64,000 nt of DNA. Source: Bacteroidota bacterium. Its GTDB lineage: Bacteria > Bacteroidota > Bacteroidia > Chitinophagales > Chitinophagaceae. Positions 1-8,289 of this stretch are shown here, in pieces. The notes below the pieces were generated by a model. It had not been told where the DNA came from. It searched no databases and saw only the letters and a list, made by a program, of their open reading frames with translations. Numbering within the stretch: the first letter of the stretch is position 1; the number at the start of each line of letters is the position of its first letter. The translations under genes were made by a program, and so were the position numbers. The stretch lies in contig VGMN01000006.1 in NCBI GenBank assembly GCA_016866355.1, positions 1-64,000 of the forward strand, read 5' to 3'.

Positions 1-663
1 GGCCCACTGACAGATTTTACAATTGGAATAGATACTCCTGATAGGATGCTTCAAAAAATGAAGGAAAGGCCTTGGCCGCTTTATAAAATCAAAGTTGGTT
101 CAACAGCTGATATAGCTACATTAGAGCTCCTCCGCTCACATACCAAAGCGCCATTTCGAGTAGATGCAAATGCAGGTTGGACTTATGAAACAGCTGTCCA
201 ACTTATACCAAAATTAGAAGCATTAGGAGTTGAATTAATAGAGCAACCGCTACCAAAAGAAAATAGCGAGGAAATGAAGTCATTGAAAACAATATCTTCC
301 ATTCCACTGATTGCTGATGAATCCTGTGTCTCAGAAAAAGATGTGTCTCGTTGCGCCATTGGTTTCGATGGAATAAATATCAAACTAACTAAATGCGGAG
401 GTATCACACCTGCCAGGCGAATGATAAAACAGGCGCGTGAACTTGGACTGAAAATCATGTTGGGCTGTATGAATGAATCTACCATCGGTTCTGCTGCAAT
501 AGGACATCTAAGAGAATGGGTTGATTATTTGGATATGGATGGCCCTCTATTATTGTCGGAAGATCTCTCCAGTGGCCTTATTTATCAAGATGGCAAGATT
601 CAGTTGCCAAATCAAGCCGGGTTGGGAGTTACTTACATGGGGATTCAAAAAAGTGAACAATAG
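1..663 (+). CDS. Dipeptide epimerase (L-Ala-D/L-Glu epimerase type), 5'-truncated
   Basis: This is the C-terminal part of an enolase-superfamily enzyme; the frame is open from base 1, so the first internal ATG at 46 is not the start. The visible 220 residues carry the family's catalytic and metal-binding landmarks: a KIKVG segment (KxK lysine acid/base), DANAGW, EQPLP and ADES (carboxylate metal ligands) and NIKLTKCGG (second catalytic lysine). Family members of about 340 residues epimerise L-Ala-D/L-Glu, a murein-recycling dipeptide, in the cytoplasm; some relatives act on other dipeptides. Roughly the first 120 residues, including the specificity-determining capping domain, are missing, so the exact substrate cannot be judged. 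A UbiD-family gene follows after 41 bases on the same strand and may be co-transcribed. Confidence 0.85.
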   Translation, partial: GPLTDFTIGIDTPDRMLQKMKERPWPLYKIKVGSTADIATLELLRSHTKAPFRVDANAGWTYETAVQLIPKLEALGVELIEQPLPKENSEEMKSLKTISSIPLIADESCVSEKDVSRCAIGFDGINIKLTKCGGITPARRMIKQARELGLKIMLGCMNESTIGSAAIGHLREWVDYLDMDGPLLLSEDLSSGLIYQDGKIQLPNQAGLGVTYMGIQKSEQ

Positions 664-704
664 CTATATACTGATTGTTGTAGCATTAATAATATAATTG
701 TAAG

Positions 705-2621
705 ATGGCCTGGAAAGATCAACAAGCATTTATTGAAGCACTGGAAAAAAATGGTGAGTTAATTCGTATTAAAACGTATGTAGATCCCCATTTAGAAATT
801 GCTGAAATTACCGATCGAGTTAGTAAATCGGGTGGGGGTGGTAAGGCGCTTTTGTTTGAGAATACTGGTACAGATTTCCCTGTTTTGATGAACGGATATG
901 GGAGTGAGAAAAGAATGTGTATGGCATTAGGAGTAGACTCACTTGATGCTATTGCCCGGGAGATCGAGGACTTGTTTAAGCTACTTTCCTCTCCTAAAGA
1001 AAATATTCTTGACAAACTTCGCTTACTCCCTAAGCTAGGTCAGTTTGCCAGTTGGATGCCCAAAATTATTAATGGGAAAGGAGCCTGTCAAGAGTTCGTT
1101 TTATTAAATCCAGATCTTAACAAAATACCAGTACTTACTTGCTGGCCAAAAGATGGAGGGCCCTTTATTACCTTACCTGTAATTCATACTAAAGATCCTG
1201 AAACAAACAGTAGAAATGTGGGAATGTATCGTATGCAGGTTTTTAGTGCTGACATGACAGGTATGCACTGGCATAAACATAAAGTAAGTGCAAAACATTT
1301 TAATGCGTATAAAAAAGCGGGTATTAAAATGCCAGTGGCAGTTTCATTGGGAGGTGATCCTGTTTATGCATATAGTGCCACAGCTCCATTACCCGAAAAT
1401 GTAGACGAGTACATGCTTGCAGGTTTTCTACGAAAGAAAAAAGTTGAATTAGTTCGCTGTATAACGCAACCCGAAATAGAAGTTCCTGCAGATGCCGATA
1501 TTGTTATCGAGGGGTATGTGGATCCGGCTGAGGATTTAATCTGGGAGGGACCCTTTGGAGATCACACAGGTTATTATTCCTTACCTGATTGGTATCCTCG
1601 TTTTCATGTAACTGCTATTACCCATAAAAAAAATGCAATTTATCCTGCTACAATTGTTGGGATTCCACCGCAAGAAGATGCTTGGTTAGGAAAAGCAACA
1701 GAACGAATTTTTTTAGCCCCCATAAAGATGACCATGGTTCCTGAAATTATGGATATGGATATGCCAATTGAGGGGGTTTTCCATAATCTGGTAATCACGA
1801 AGATCAATAAAGAATATGCTGGGCAAGGGCAAAAAGTAATGAATGCTATGTGGGGGGCTGGACAAATGATGTTCAATAAAATTTTAGTCCTTGCAGATCA
1901 AGGTATCACCATACAGGCTTATCGGGAATTAGCTCAATATGTATTTGCCAACCTAAATCCTGCAACCGATATATCTTTCTCTACTGGCCCAATGGATGTT
2001 TTAGATCATAGTTGTAGCAAATTGGGATTTGGAGGAAAAATGTGTATTGACGGAACAAAAAAAATGAATGAAGAACAAGAAGAGGATTATGCTTGTCCGG
2101 TAATAACGATTTCTGCTGCATCTTTAAAAGCACTACTGCTCAACCATTCAACTGCTATACGTAACGTAAATACTAGTCTCCTTGATTTAGACATTCCATG
2201 TATTGTGGTTGCCGTGGAAAAGAATAAACCAGGTCATGTTAGGGAATTGCATCTTAGTATTGCTGCGTTATCTCCCATGGCCAGCATCAAAATGGTGCTA
2301 TATGTTGAGCATACGGTAGACCCCAATGACTTGGCAACCAGTTTATGGCGCTTCTGTAATAATCTGGATCCTAAAAGGGACGGTTTTCTTTTTAAATCTT
2401 CAGGTTTTCCTTACACAGCTTGTATGGGTCTTGATGGAACAAGAAAAACCAAAGAGTTTGATAATTTTCAACGGGATTGGCCCAATATCATAGTTGCAGA
2501 TCCTGCCACTATAGAGAAAGTTAATAAAAAATGGAGCCAGCTTGGTATTGGAGATTTTCTTCCATCTCCTTCCCTTAAATACAAAGATCAACTATATGGA
2601 GAAGAGGCAGTGGTACAGTAG
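705..2621 (+). CDS. UbiD family decarboxylase
   Basis: A 638-residue cytoplasmic decarboxylase of the UbiD family, whose members use prenylated FMN to decarboxylate aromatic or alpha,beta-unsaturated acids. The N-terminus (MAWKDQQAFIEALEKNGELI) and the segments MHWHKHK, IWEGPFGDHTGYYS and IVVAVEKNKPGH are typical; the Glu/Asp in EGPFGDHTG correspond to the conserved acidic residues near the flavin. It is longer than E. coli UbiD (about 500), as is common in Bacteroidota, where such proteins are often assigned to menaquinone biosynthesis via futalosine. That role is plausible here but no other menaquinone gene lies in the window. No UbiX flavin prenyltransferase is nearby. The last 26 bases overlap the start of the DUF2141 gene, suggesting translational coupling. 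Confidence 0.88.
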   Translation: MAWKDQQAFIEALEKNGELIRIKTYVDPHLEIAEITDRVSKSGGGGKALLFENTGTDFPVLMNGYGSEKRMCMALGVDSLDAIAREIEDLFKLLSSPKENILDKLRLLPKLGQFASWMPKIINGKGACQEFVLLNPDLNKIPVLTCWPKDGGPFITLPVIHTKDPETNSRNVGMYRMQVFSADMTGMHWHKHKVSAKHFNAYKKAGIKMPVAVSLGGDPVYAYSATAPLPENVDEYMLAGFLRKKKVELVRCITQPEIEVPADADIVIEGYVDPAEDLIWEGPFGDHTGYYSLPDWYPRFHVTAITHKKNAIYPATIVGIPPQEDAWLGKATERIFLAPIKMTMVPEIMDMDMPIEGVFHNLVITKINKEYAGQGQKVMNAMWGAGQMMFNKILVLADQGITIQAYRELAQYVFANLNPATDISFSTGPMDVLDHSCSKLGFGGKMCIDGTKKMNEEQEEDYACPVITISAASLKALLLNHSTAIRNVNTSLLDLDIPCIVVAVEKNKPGHVRELHLSIAALSPMASIKMVLYVEHTVDPNDLATSLWRFCNNLDPKRDGFLFKSSGFPYTACMGLDGTRKTKEFDNFQRDWPNIIVADPATIEKVNKKWSQLGIGDFLPSPSLKYKDQLYGEEAVVQ

Positions 2622-3066
2622 CATCTTTCTAATTTTCTCCATTCACTTTTTTCTGTTATCGCTTGTGGTAGCGCAGGAGAAAAGTACTTCCTTACCGGTC
2701 GGTGATTTGAAAATAGATTTACAAGGGCTTAAAAATAAAAAAGGAGTAGTACTACTTAGCATATTTTCTTCACCTGCAGGTTTTCCAGCGGACGCTAGTA
2801 AAGCAACCACTAAGCTTCGTGTCCCATTGAAACAACTGCAACTACCTATAGTAGTAAAGAATATGAAAACGGGTACTTACGCAATTGCGTTACTTCATGA
2901 TGAAGATGAAAACGGGAAAATGTTGACTTCAATTATTGGATTACCAAAAGAAGGATATGGGTTTTCAAATAATGTAATAGGATTTGCTGGCCCCCCCAGT
3001 TTTCAAAAAGCTTCCTTTACCTTATCGGACAAGGGTACTTCAATCATACTCAGGGTTCGGTATTAA
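2596..3066 (+). CDS. DUF2141 family secreted protein
   Basis: A 156-residue protein when started at the ATG at 2596; an in-frame ATG at 2542 would put 18 implausible residues before the signal peptide. The hydrophobic stretch after MEKRQWYSS ends near VVAQ, a likely signal-peptidase I site, so the protein is probably periplasmic or surface-associated. The rest resembles DUF2141: an initial LKIDLQGLKNKKGVVLLSIF strand, a FPADASKA segment and the characteristic GTYAIALLHDEDENGKM motif followed by PKEGYGFSNN. The function of this family is unknown. It overlaps the upstream UbiD gene by 26 bases and ends just before a hairpin terminator shared with the convergent ndk. Confidence 0.8.
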   Translation: MEKRQWYSSIFLIFSIHFFLLSLVVAQEKSTSLPVGDLKIDLQGLKNKKGVVLLSIFSSPAGFPADASKATTKLRVPLKQLQLPIVVKNMKTGTYAIALLHDEDENGKMLTSIIGLPKEGYGFSNNVIGFAGPPSFQKASFTLSDKGTSIILRVRY

Positions 3067-3090
3067 AAAAACCGCCTTGGGGCGGTTTTA
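3067..3090. terminator. Bidirectional intrinsic terminator between DUF2141 gene and ndk
   Basis: A perfect 6-bp stem (ACCGCC at 3071-3076 with GGCGGT at 3081-3086) and 4-base loop is flanked by an A-run on the left and a T-run on the right. It can therefore terminate the plus-strand DUF2141 transcript and the minus-strand ndk transcript. Confidence 0.85.
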
Positions 3091-3114
3091 TCAACTGATA
3101 CTAAGAATTAATAA

Positions 3115-3531
3115 TTAGCATTGTTCCAGACCTGAGAAGAAGAAGGCAGATTCGATAGCTGCATTTTCATTACTATCACTTCCGTGAATAGCGTTTTCTC
3201 CAACTGAGCTAGCAAATAATTTTCTGATGGTTCCTTCCTCAGCTGCAGCTGGATTAGTAGCACCAATTAATTTCCTGAAGCTCTCAACAGCATTATCCTT
3301 TTCCAAGATGGCTGCAATAATAGGGCCGCTGCTCATAAAAGATACCAGTTCACCATAGAACGGGCGCTCACGGTGAATTGCGTAAAATTCTCCGGCCTTG
3401 CTTTCAGAGAGATGAAGCATTTTTAAAGCTTTGATGGAGAATCCCTCCTTAATTATACGATCTAAAATAGCGCCACTATGACCTTTACGAAAGGCGTCTG
3501 GCTTAATCATGGTGAAAGTCCGGTTACTCAT
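3115..3531 (-). CDS. ndk: Nucleoside diphosphate kinase
   Basis: A 138-residue enzyme that equilibrates nucleoside di- and triphosphates through a phosphohistidine intermediate. The start [15 protein letters not shown] is diagnostic, and the active-site histidine lies in [12 protein letters not shown] (residue about 115). [21 protein letters not shown] is the expected conserved core. Length matches the usual 138-150. It is transcribed alone, divergent from the DHH phosphoesterase gene, from a TAnnTTTG-type promoter 20 bases upstream of the ATG, and it ends at the shared hairpin with the DUF2141 gene. Confidence 0.97.
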   Translation of the reverse strand: MSNRTFTMIKPDAFRKGHSGAILDRIIKEGFSIKALKMLHLSESKAGEFYAIHRERPFYGELVSFMSSGPIIAAILEKDNAVESFRKLIGATNPAAAEEGTIRKLFASSVGENAIHGSDSNENAAIESAFFFSGLEQC

Positions 3532-3551
3532 TTGTAGTGTGTTTAGCGCCG

Positions 3552-3581
3552 CAAAGTTACAACTATCTTTTCATACCTTTA
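3552..3581. promoter_or_regulatory. Divergent promoter region ndk / nrnA-like gene
   Basis: On the minus strand, bases 3559-3552 read TAACTTTG, a perfect match to the Bacteroidota -7 element TAnnTTTG, 20 bases before the ndk ATG. On the plus strand 3574-3581 reads TACCTTTA, one mismatch from the same element, 6 bases before the ATG of the phosphoesterase gene at 3588. No clear -33 TTG was identified for either. Confidence 0.5.
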
Positions 3582-3587
3582 GCCTTC

Positions 3588-4592
3588 ATGAAGACAATTT
3601 CAGCCCTTTTTCCCTTTTTGCAAGCCCCCCAAAAAGTAGTAATTACCACCCATCAAAAGCCAGATGCAGACGCGATGGGCTCCTCACTTGCATTAGCACA
3701 TTATTTAATAAAAAAAGGCCATGAGGTAACTGTGATATCACCTACTAATTGGGCAGAATGGGTTAATTGGATGCCAGGATCGGATAAAGTAATTAATTAC
3801 GAAAAACAGAAAGATAAGGCTGATGTCATTTTAGAGAAAACAAGCACCCTTTTTTGCCTTGATTTTAATGCCTTTTATCGTACTAAATCAATGGCTCAAA
3901 AGTTAGCTGAAATTACTTGTACAAAAGTGCTCATTGACCATCACCAAGAACCTGCAACAGAATCTTTTCATTTTGGAGTAAGCGATTCCACTAAAAGTTC
4001 TACTTGCGAAATGATCTACGACTTTATACATGCGGCAGAGGATTTACCTATGATTGATTTATCTATTGCTGAATGCATTTATGCCGGACTGGTGGGGGAC
4101 ACTGGTTCATTTCGTTTTGCTTCTGCACATTCAGGTGTGCACGCTATTGTTGCTGATCTTAAATCGCGCGGATTAGATCATGGAAAAGTTCATGAAGGAC
4201 TTTATGATAACTTTTTAGAAAATCGATTACGTTTTATTGGTCATGTGCTTCTTCATAGAATGGAAATATTTTATGAGTATAATACAGCCTTAATTGCCAT
4301 TCCTAAATCAGATTTGCTAAAATTTCAAATCAAAACCGGTGATACTGATGGACTTGTCAACTATCCGCAATCTATTCAGGGTATAAAAATGGTAGCATTG
4401 GTTATTGATAGAGAGGAGGAAAGAAAATGGAGTTTTAGGAGCAAAGGTTCATTTGATTGCAATACATTTGCCCGAACCTTTTTTGAGGGTGGAGGCCATT
4501 TCAATGCAGCGGGTGGCAGAAGTAGTGACTCGCTTGATAAAACGGTTGCCAGATTTAAAGAAGTAATAAAAACACAATCATCACTTATTTAA
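3588..4592 (+). CDS. DHH family phosphoesterase (NrnA-like oligoribonuclease/pAp phosphatase)
   Basis: A 334-residue protein of the DHH/DHHA1 phosphoesterase family. The metal site is visible: KPDADAMGSS near residue 25 (DxDAxGSS), LDFNAF near 100 and IDHHQEP near 125, giving the DHH motif; a later DTGSFRF segment completes the DHH domain. The C-terminal DHHA1 domain includes RSKGSFDCNTFARTFFEGGG followed by HFNAAGG. Characterised relatives such as NrnA degrade nano-RNA dimers and trimers and dephosphorylate 3'-phosphoadenosine 5'-phosphate; which activity dominates cannot be told from sequence. The ATG at 3588 is chosen because an upstream in-frame ATG at 3537 would run through the divergent promoter region. 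An FKBP gene follows 9 bases downstream. Confidence 0.88.
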   Translation: MKTISALFPFLQAPQKVVITTHQKPDADAMGSSLALAHYLIKKGHEVTVISPTNWAEWVNWMPGSDKVINYEKQKDKADVILEKTSTLFCLDFNAFYRTKSMAQKLAEITCTKVLIDHHQEPATESFHFGVSDSTKSSTCEMIYDFIHAAEDLPMIDLSIAECIYAGLVGDTGSFRFASAHSGVHAIVADLKSRGLDHGKVHEGLYDNFLENRLRFIGHVLLHRMEIFYEYNTALIAIPKSDLLKFQIKTGDTDGLVNYPQSIQGIKMVALVIDREEERKWSFRSKGSFDCNTFARTFFEGGGHFNAAGGRSSDSLDKTVARFKEVIKTQSSLI

Positions 4593-4601
4593 CTTGTATT
4601 T

Positions 4602-5492
4602 ATGCACGCATCATTTAAATTTCTTGCGCTCAGCTTTCTAACATCCTGTATGATAAGTTGTGCTGGACCTGCCTACCAAAAAACGCCAGGGGGTATGCCT
4701 TACCAATTGATAAGAAGTAAGGATACGCAACAAGCTCGAATTGGCGACTATATCAAATTGACATTGACGCAAAAAATCAACGACAGTGTTTATTTCACTA
4801 CAGGTAACAGACTCCCCATTTATATACCTGTCCCTCCACAAACGCAGCCATATGACATTTCGGAGTTATGGACATCACTGCACCGTGGAGACTCAGTAAT
4901 TGCCACTCAAATGATGGATACTTTTTTAAAGAGACTTCCTGCAGGCAATCTTCCTCCTGAATTTAAAAAGGGGGATCGGATTATTACCTTCATAAAAGTG
5001 TTAGGAATTTTTAGTTCAGATAGTTTAAAAACACTGGATGAGCAAAATGAAAGTAAAGCTTATAGCATTCGTGAAAAATCTGAAGTTGAAAAATTTCTTG
5101 GTGCAAAACTTAGTACTGTTCAACGTACCCCTGCTGGTGCTTACGTAGAAGTGGTGTCCGCAGGTACAGGAGATTTGATTAAGAAAGGAGATTATGTTTC
5201 TGTAAATTATACCGGTAAGACATTTGAGGGTAAGGTTTTTGATAGTAATACTGATACAACTTTCAAACATGTTGAACCTCTCAAATTTTCTGTTGGAGTA
5301 GGGCAAATGATCAAAGGATTTGACGAGGCAATGCCTTTTTTAAGAAAAGGTGCTAAAGGAAAAGTATATATTCCTTCTTTGCTAGGATATGGTGCAGCGC
5401 CTCCTCCAGGCGGCCCTATTAAGCCATACGATCATTTAATTTTTGAGGTAGAGGTAACTGATGTACAAGCAAAAGCACCCGCTACAAATTAG
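4602..5492 (+). CDS. FKBP-type peptidyl-prolyl cis-trans isomerase, lipoprotein
   Basis: A 296-residue predicted lipoprotein. The N-terminus has a hydrophobic segment ending LTSCMISCAG, in which either Cys could be the lipidated residue, so the protein is probably anchored in the outer or inner membrane facing the periplasm. Residues about 190-290 form an FKBP domain (VNYTGKTFEGKVFDS, VGQMIKGFDEAMPFLRKG, LLGYGAAPPPGG, LIFEVEVTDV) expected to catalyse prolyl isomerisation and assist envelope protein folding. The first half (about 45-150) looks like a second, degenerate FKBP-like or dimerisation region. It lies 9 bases after the DHH phosphoesterase gene and its 3' end overlaps the convergent folP by 11 bases. 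Confidence 0.88.
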   Translation: MHASFKFLALSFLTSCMISCAGPAYQKTPGGMPYQLIRSKDTQQARIGDYIKLTLTQKINDSVYFTTGNRLPIYIPVPPQTQPYDISELWTSLHRGDSVIATQMMDTFLKRLPAGNLPPEFKKGDRIITFIKVLGIFSSDSLKTLDEQNESKAYSIREKSEVEKFLGAKLSTVQRTPAGAYVEVVSAGTGDLIKKGDYVSVNYTGKTFEGKVFDSNTDTTFKHVEPLKFSVGVGQMIKGFDEAMPFLRKGAKGKVYIPSLLGYGAAPPPGGPIKPYDHLIFEVEVTDVQAKAPATN

Positions 5493-6315
5493 GAAATAGC
5501 GCGTTGAATAACTTTATATTTTCAACGGCTTCTTGAACATCATGTACTCTTAAAATAGTGGCACCTTTTTGTAAGCCAATGGCATGCAGAAAGGTGCTTC
5601 CATTTAAGGCCCCTGCAGGATCTGTTTGGAGTGTTTTATAAATAAAGGATTTTCTGGAGAGCCCTAGCAACAGGGGGGATTCCAGCGCTCGAAATGCCTC
5701 CAGATTAGCTATTAATTCAAAATTTTGCTCGATGGTTTTGGAGAAACCTATTCCAGGATCTACAATTATTTGCTGTATGCCATGGAGCAGACACACCTTT
5801 TTTCTTTCCGCCAAAAAGTTAATCACCTCTTTTACCACATTAACATAATCTGTTTTTGATTGCATTGTTTGTGGTTCACCGCGCATATGCATGATTACAT
5901 AAGGAACCTGCAAGCGTGATACAGCGGAAATCATATTGGCATCAAGCAAGCCGGCACTTATATCATTTACCATATGTGCACCTGCTGTTATAGCCTCCTC
6001 GGCTACCTTTGCATGATAGGTGTCAATTGATAAAAAAGCGTCAGGGAATTCTTTAGCAAGTTGCTCGATGGCGGGGATTACACGGATGCATTCCTCTTCA
6101 GCTGAAAGCCGTTGGCTGCCTGGACGGGTACTTTGTCCTCCTATGTCAAGTATAGACGCACCAGAAGCTAATAATTGCTCAGCACGAGGAAGTAAATTAT
6201 CAATAATGGAAATACGACTAGATGCAAAGAAAGAGTCGGGGGTGATATTAAGTATCCCCATAACAATGGGTTTATCCACAACTAGTATCTTATCCTTGCT
6301 CTTTAGTGTATTCAT
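5482..6315 (-). CDS. folP: Dihydropteroate synthase
   Basis: A 277-residue cytoplasmic TIM-barrel enzyme that condenses p-aminobenzoate with dihydropterin pyrophosphate in folate synthesis; it is the sulfonamide target. Signature motifs are VMGILNITPDSFF (residues about 18-30), LDIGGQSTRPGS (about 60), ISIDTYHAKVA, IVDPGIGFSK and LLGLSRKSFI. In the usual enzyme the second signature reads DIGGxSTRPG, as here. The gene is divergent from the DUF1599 gene with only 47 bases between them, and its 3' end overlaps the FKBP gene by 11 bases. Another folate gene, folB, lies at about 47 kb. Confidence 0.96.
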   Translation of the reverse strand: MNTLKSKDKILVVDKPIVMGILNITPDSFFASSRISIIDNLLPRAEQLLASGASILDIGGQSTRPGSQRLSAEEECIRVIPAIEQLAKEFPDAFLSIDTYHAKVAEEAITAGAHMVNDISAGLLDANMISAVSRLQVPYVIMHMRGEPQTMQSKTDYVNVVKEVINFLAERKKVCLLHGIQQIIVDPGIGFSKTIEQNFELIANLEAFRALESPLLLGLSRKSFIYKTLQTDPAGALNGSTFLHAIGLQKGATILRVHDVQEAVENIKLFNALFPNL

Positions 6316-6329
6316 TACGCCTTGTTGTT

Positions 6330-6346
6330 TAATTTTGATAAAGGTA
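6330..6346. promoter_or_regulatory. Overlapping divergent promoters folP / DUF1599 gene
   Basis: Within the 47-base gap, plus-strand 6330-6337 reads TAATTTTG, a perfect TAnnTTTG box 25 bases before the DUF1599 ATG. Minus-strand 6346-6339 reads TACCTTTA, one mismatch, 23 bases before the folP ATG. The two boxes are one base apart, so simultaneous occupancy by two polymerases looks impossible. Confidence 0.5.
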
Positions 6347-6362
6347 CGAAAGTCAGTAAGCT

Positions 6363-6893
6363 ATGCAGGATACATCAAATCAATATGATAAAGTAATCGA
6401 ATCATGCAAGGATATTTTTTTAAAAAAATCTGCTGATTACGGAACTTCTTGGAGGGTGCTAAGGACTATATCCGTTGTTGACCAACTTTTCATCAAAGCA
6501 CAACGTATTAGAACTATACAGCAGAAGGGTACACAACGCGTTGACGATAATATAGCAGCTGAATTTCAAGGAATCATCAACTATGGTGTGATTGGCTTGA
6601 TTCAATTACAGTTGACCACCGCAGAGATAGAGGAAATTCCAGTTGAGGAATTAACCCTTTTATATAATCAGCAGGTGGGTACTGCAAAAAAATTGATGTT
6701 AGATAAAAACCATGATTATGGCGAGGCGTGGCGAGAAATGAGTCAGGAGAGTTTTGTAGATTTAATTTTAGTGAAATTGCAACGTATCAAACAAATACTA
6801 ACTAATGATGGGAAAACATTAATTAGTGAAGGGATTGATGCGAATTATCTCGATATAATTAATTATGCAATTTTTGCCTTGATATTACTATGA
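6363..6893 (+). CDS. DUF1599 domain protein with internal duplication
   Basis: A 176-residue, mostly helical protein of the DUF1599 family, whose biochemical role I cannot state. It is built from two copies of one module of about 75-80 residues. Copy one contains KKSADYGTSWRVLR, LFIKAQRIRTIQ and GIINYGVIGLIQL; copy two contains DKNHDYGEAWREMS, ILVKLQRIKQIL and DIINYAIFALILL. Each copy keeps the DYGxxWR and K-x-QRI signatures, suggesting a pseudo-symmetric active site. The gene runs divergently from folP and its stop overlaps the start of the following membrane-protein gene by 4 bases (ATGA), so the two are co-translated. Confidence 0.8.
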   Translation: MQDTSNQYDKVIESCKDIFLKKSADYGTSWRVLRTISVVDQLFIKAQRIRTIQQKGTQRVDDNIAAEFQGIINYGVIGLIQLQLTTAEIEEIPVEELTLLYNQQVGTAKKLMLDKNHDYGEAWREMSQESFVDLILVKLQRIKQILTNDGKTLISEGIDANYLDIINYAIFALILL

Positions 6894-7981
6894 AATGGTT
6901 GTACCTCCTTCTTCGTTTACTCGTAGGCCTTTTGTTTATCTTTTCAGGCCTGATTAAAGCAAATGACCCACAAGGTCTTAGTTATAAAATACAAGAATTT
7001 CTTGAAGTAGGGGAGTTGCATTTCCTCGATTCATATACGCTACCTATTGCAATTATTTTGAATACAGCTGAAATAGGTCTTGGGACAGCCTTGTTGTTAA
7101 ATTTTAGAGTAAAAGCAACACAGTTTTTAGTGTTACTATTATTGCTTTTTTTTACCGCCTTAACTGGCTACACCTATTTTACAGGATATCCAAAAAATTG
7201 TGGCTGTTTTGGAGATTGCATACCACTAACAGCTGGGCAATCTTTTTATAAAGACATAGTATTATTGATAATGCTTTCTTTTCTTTTATGCTTTCCTAAG
7301 GCAAATAAAGTTGCTACCAATTTTCGGTATGCAGGATTTAATTGTTTACTAAGCATTTTAATAGCAGGAGGGCTTCAGGTTTATACGTTAAACCACCTTC
7401 CCCAAATTGATTGTCTGCCATATAAAATTGGTACTGACCTCATTGAAAACCGAAAAATTCCAGCAACAGCTATCCCCGACAGCACCGTTATCTATTTTAC
7501 TTACAAGAAAAATAATCAGCTGATACAATTCCCAGCTACTTCCTTTCCGGCTGATTTTTCGCCCCAAACTTACCAGTTTGTGCGTAGAGAGGACAAGTTG
7601 ATTCGTCCTGGAAAAGATATGGATCCACCAATAAAAGGATTTGTATTATCTGGTGAAACAGGTATTGATTCTACGGATTATATATTACAATTGCCCGCTG
7701 TTTTATTGGTAATAGTTGACAATAAAACAAATTTGGAAAAAAGTTTTGAATCGTTGGATTTGCTTCGGCATACAAAAACCGATTACAACAGAATTCCAGT
7801 ATATGTGATTACAGCACAGCCCACAGCAGTTAGAAAACTTTTATCTTCCACTAAATTCAACGGCTGGCCTGTGTATAGCTGTGATTTAAAAGCCATACAA
7901 ACGGCAGCCAGAACTAATCCCACTATTTATTACCTTGAAAAAGGAGTGGTGATAAGAAAAAAGGCAGCTGTAGATTATTGA
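6890..7981 (+). CDS. BT_3928-like DoxX/MauE-type membrane protein
   Basis: A 363-residue protein whose first 155 residues hold about four transmembrane helices (LLLRLLVGLLFIFSGLIKA, then segments around residues 50, 80 and 120). The loop YPKNCGCFGDC contains the CGCFG motif of MauE/DoxX-like proteins associated with thiol redox chemistry. A further hydrophobic segment near 150 leads into a C-terminal region of about 200 residues, probably outside the cytoplasm, with a VLLVIVDNKTN segment that resembles a degenerate thioredoxin-like fold. The family is common in Bacteroidota next to DUF1599 genes, as here; its function is not established. Translation is coupled to DUF1599 by a 4-base overlap. 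Confidence 0.75.
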   Translation: MKWLYLLLRLLVGLLFIFSGLIKANDPQGLSYKIQEFLEVGELHFLDSYTLPIAIILNTAEIGLGTALLLNFRVKATQFLVLLLLLFFTALTGYTYFTGYPKNCGCFGDCIPLTAGQSFYKDIVLLIMLSFLLCFPKANKVATNFRYAGFNCLLSILIAGGLQVYTLNHLPQIDCLPYKIGTDLIENRKIPATAIPDSTVIYFTYKKNNQLIQFPATSFPADFSPQTYQFVRREDKLIRPGKDMDPPIKGFVLSGETGIDSTDYILQLPAVLLVIVDNKTNLEKSFESLDLLRHTKTDYNRIPVYVITAQPTAVRKLLSSTKFNGWPVYSCDLKAIQTAARTNPTIYYLEKGVVIRKKAAVDY

Positions 7982-7989
7982 GTAACTAA

Positions 7990-8271
7990 TCATTGAATTA
8001 TTACCTCACGGACAATAGGAGAACCCAGCCATTCATTTACTTTTTGTAAAATAGTTGTGCGTTGAAATTGTAATTCGTTACGAAGAGGGCCCACTTGCGT
8101 GTGAATAAAGAGTTTATCTCCCTGTAAACGTACGCTGTCAGTGTAGCGGGCAATAGTTTTACCGACTAAGGTTTCCCATGCGTCTTGAATTTGGAATGCC
8201 TGCAACTGATCTCCTACACGACTTTCCTTTAGGTAAAGTTGAAGCGCTTGCGCAAGTGAATACGTTGACAT
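7990..8271 (-). CDS. DUF721 family protein (DciA-like)
   Basis: A 93-residue DUF721 protein. The segments IQDAWETLVGKTIARYTDSV and KLFIHTQVGPLRNELQFQ are the conserved core (W...VG, then a strand pair resembling a KH-like domain). DUF721 includes DciA, the ancestral replicative-helicase loader of bacteria lacking DnaC/DnaI; an equivalent role is inferred, supported by the position directly downstream of recF, 18 bases away. The ATG at 8271 is preceded after exactly 4 bases by a perfect TAnnTTTG box, so this gene may have its own leaderless transcript besides any read-through from recF. Confidence 0.8.
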   Translation of the reverse strand: MSTYSLAQALQLYLKESRVGDQLQAFQIQDAWETLVGKTIARYTDSVRLQGDKLFIHTQVGPLRNELQFQRTTILQKVNEWLGSPIVREVIIQ

Positions 8272-8275
8272 AGTG

Positions 8276-8283
8276 CAAAAGTA
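8276..8283 (-). promoter_or_regulatory. -7 promoter element upstream of DUF721 gene
   Basis: The minus strand reads TACTTTTG, a perfect TAnnTTTG match, 4 bases before the ATG. It sits in the 18-base gap between recF and the DUF721 gene. Transcription would start at or within a base or two of the start codon. Confidence 0.5.
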
Positions 8284-8289
8284 AGTGGA

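Noticed and set aside
6020-6388. 122-codon plus-strand frame antisense to folP
   Set aside because: Lies over conserved folP motifs; composition is not protein-like.
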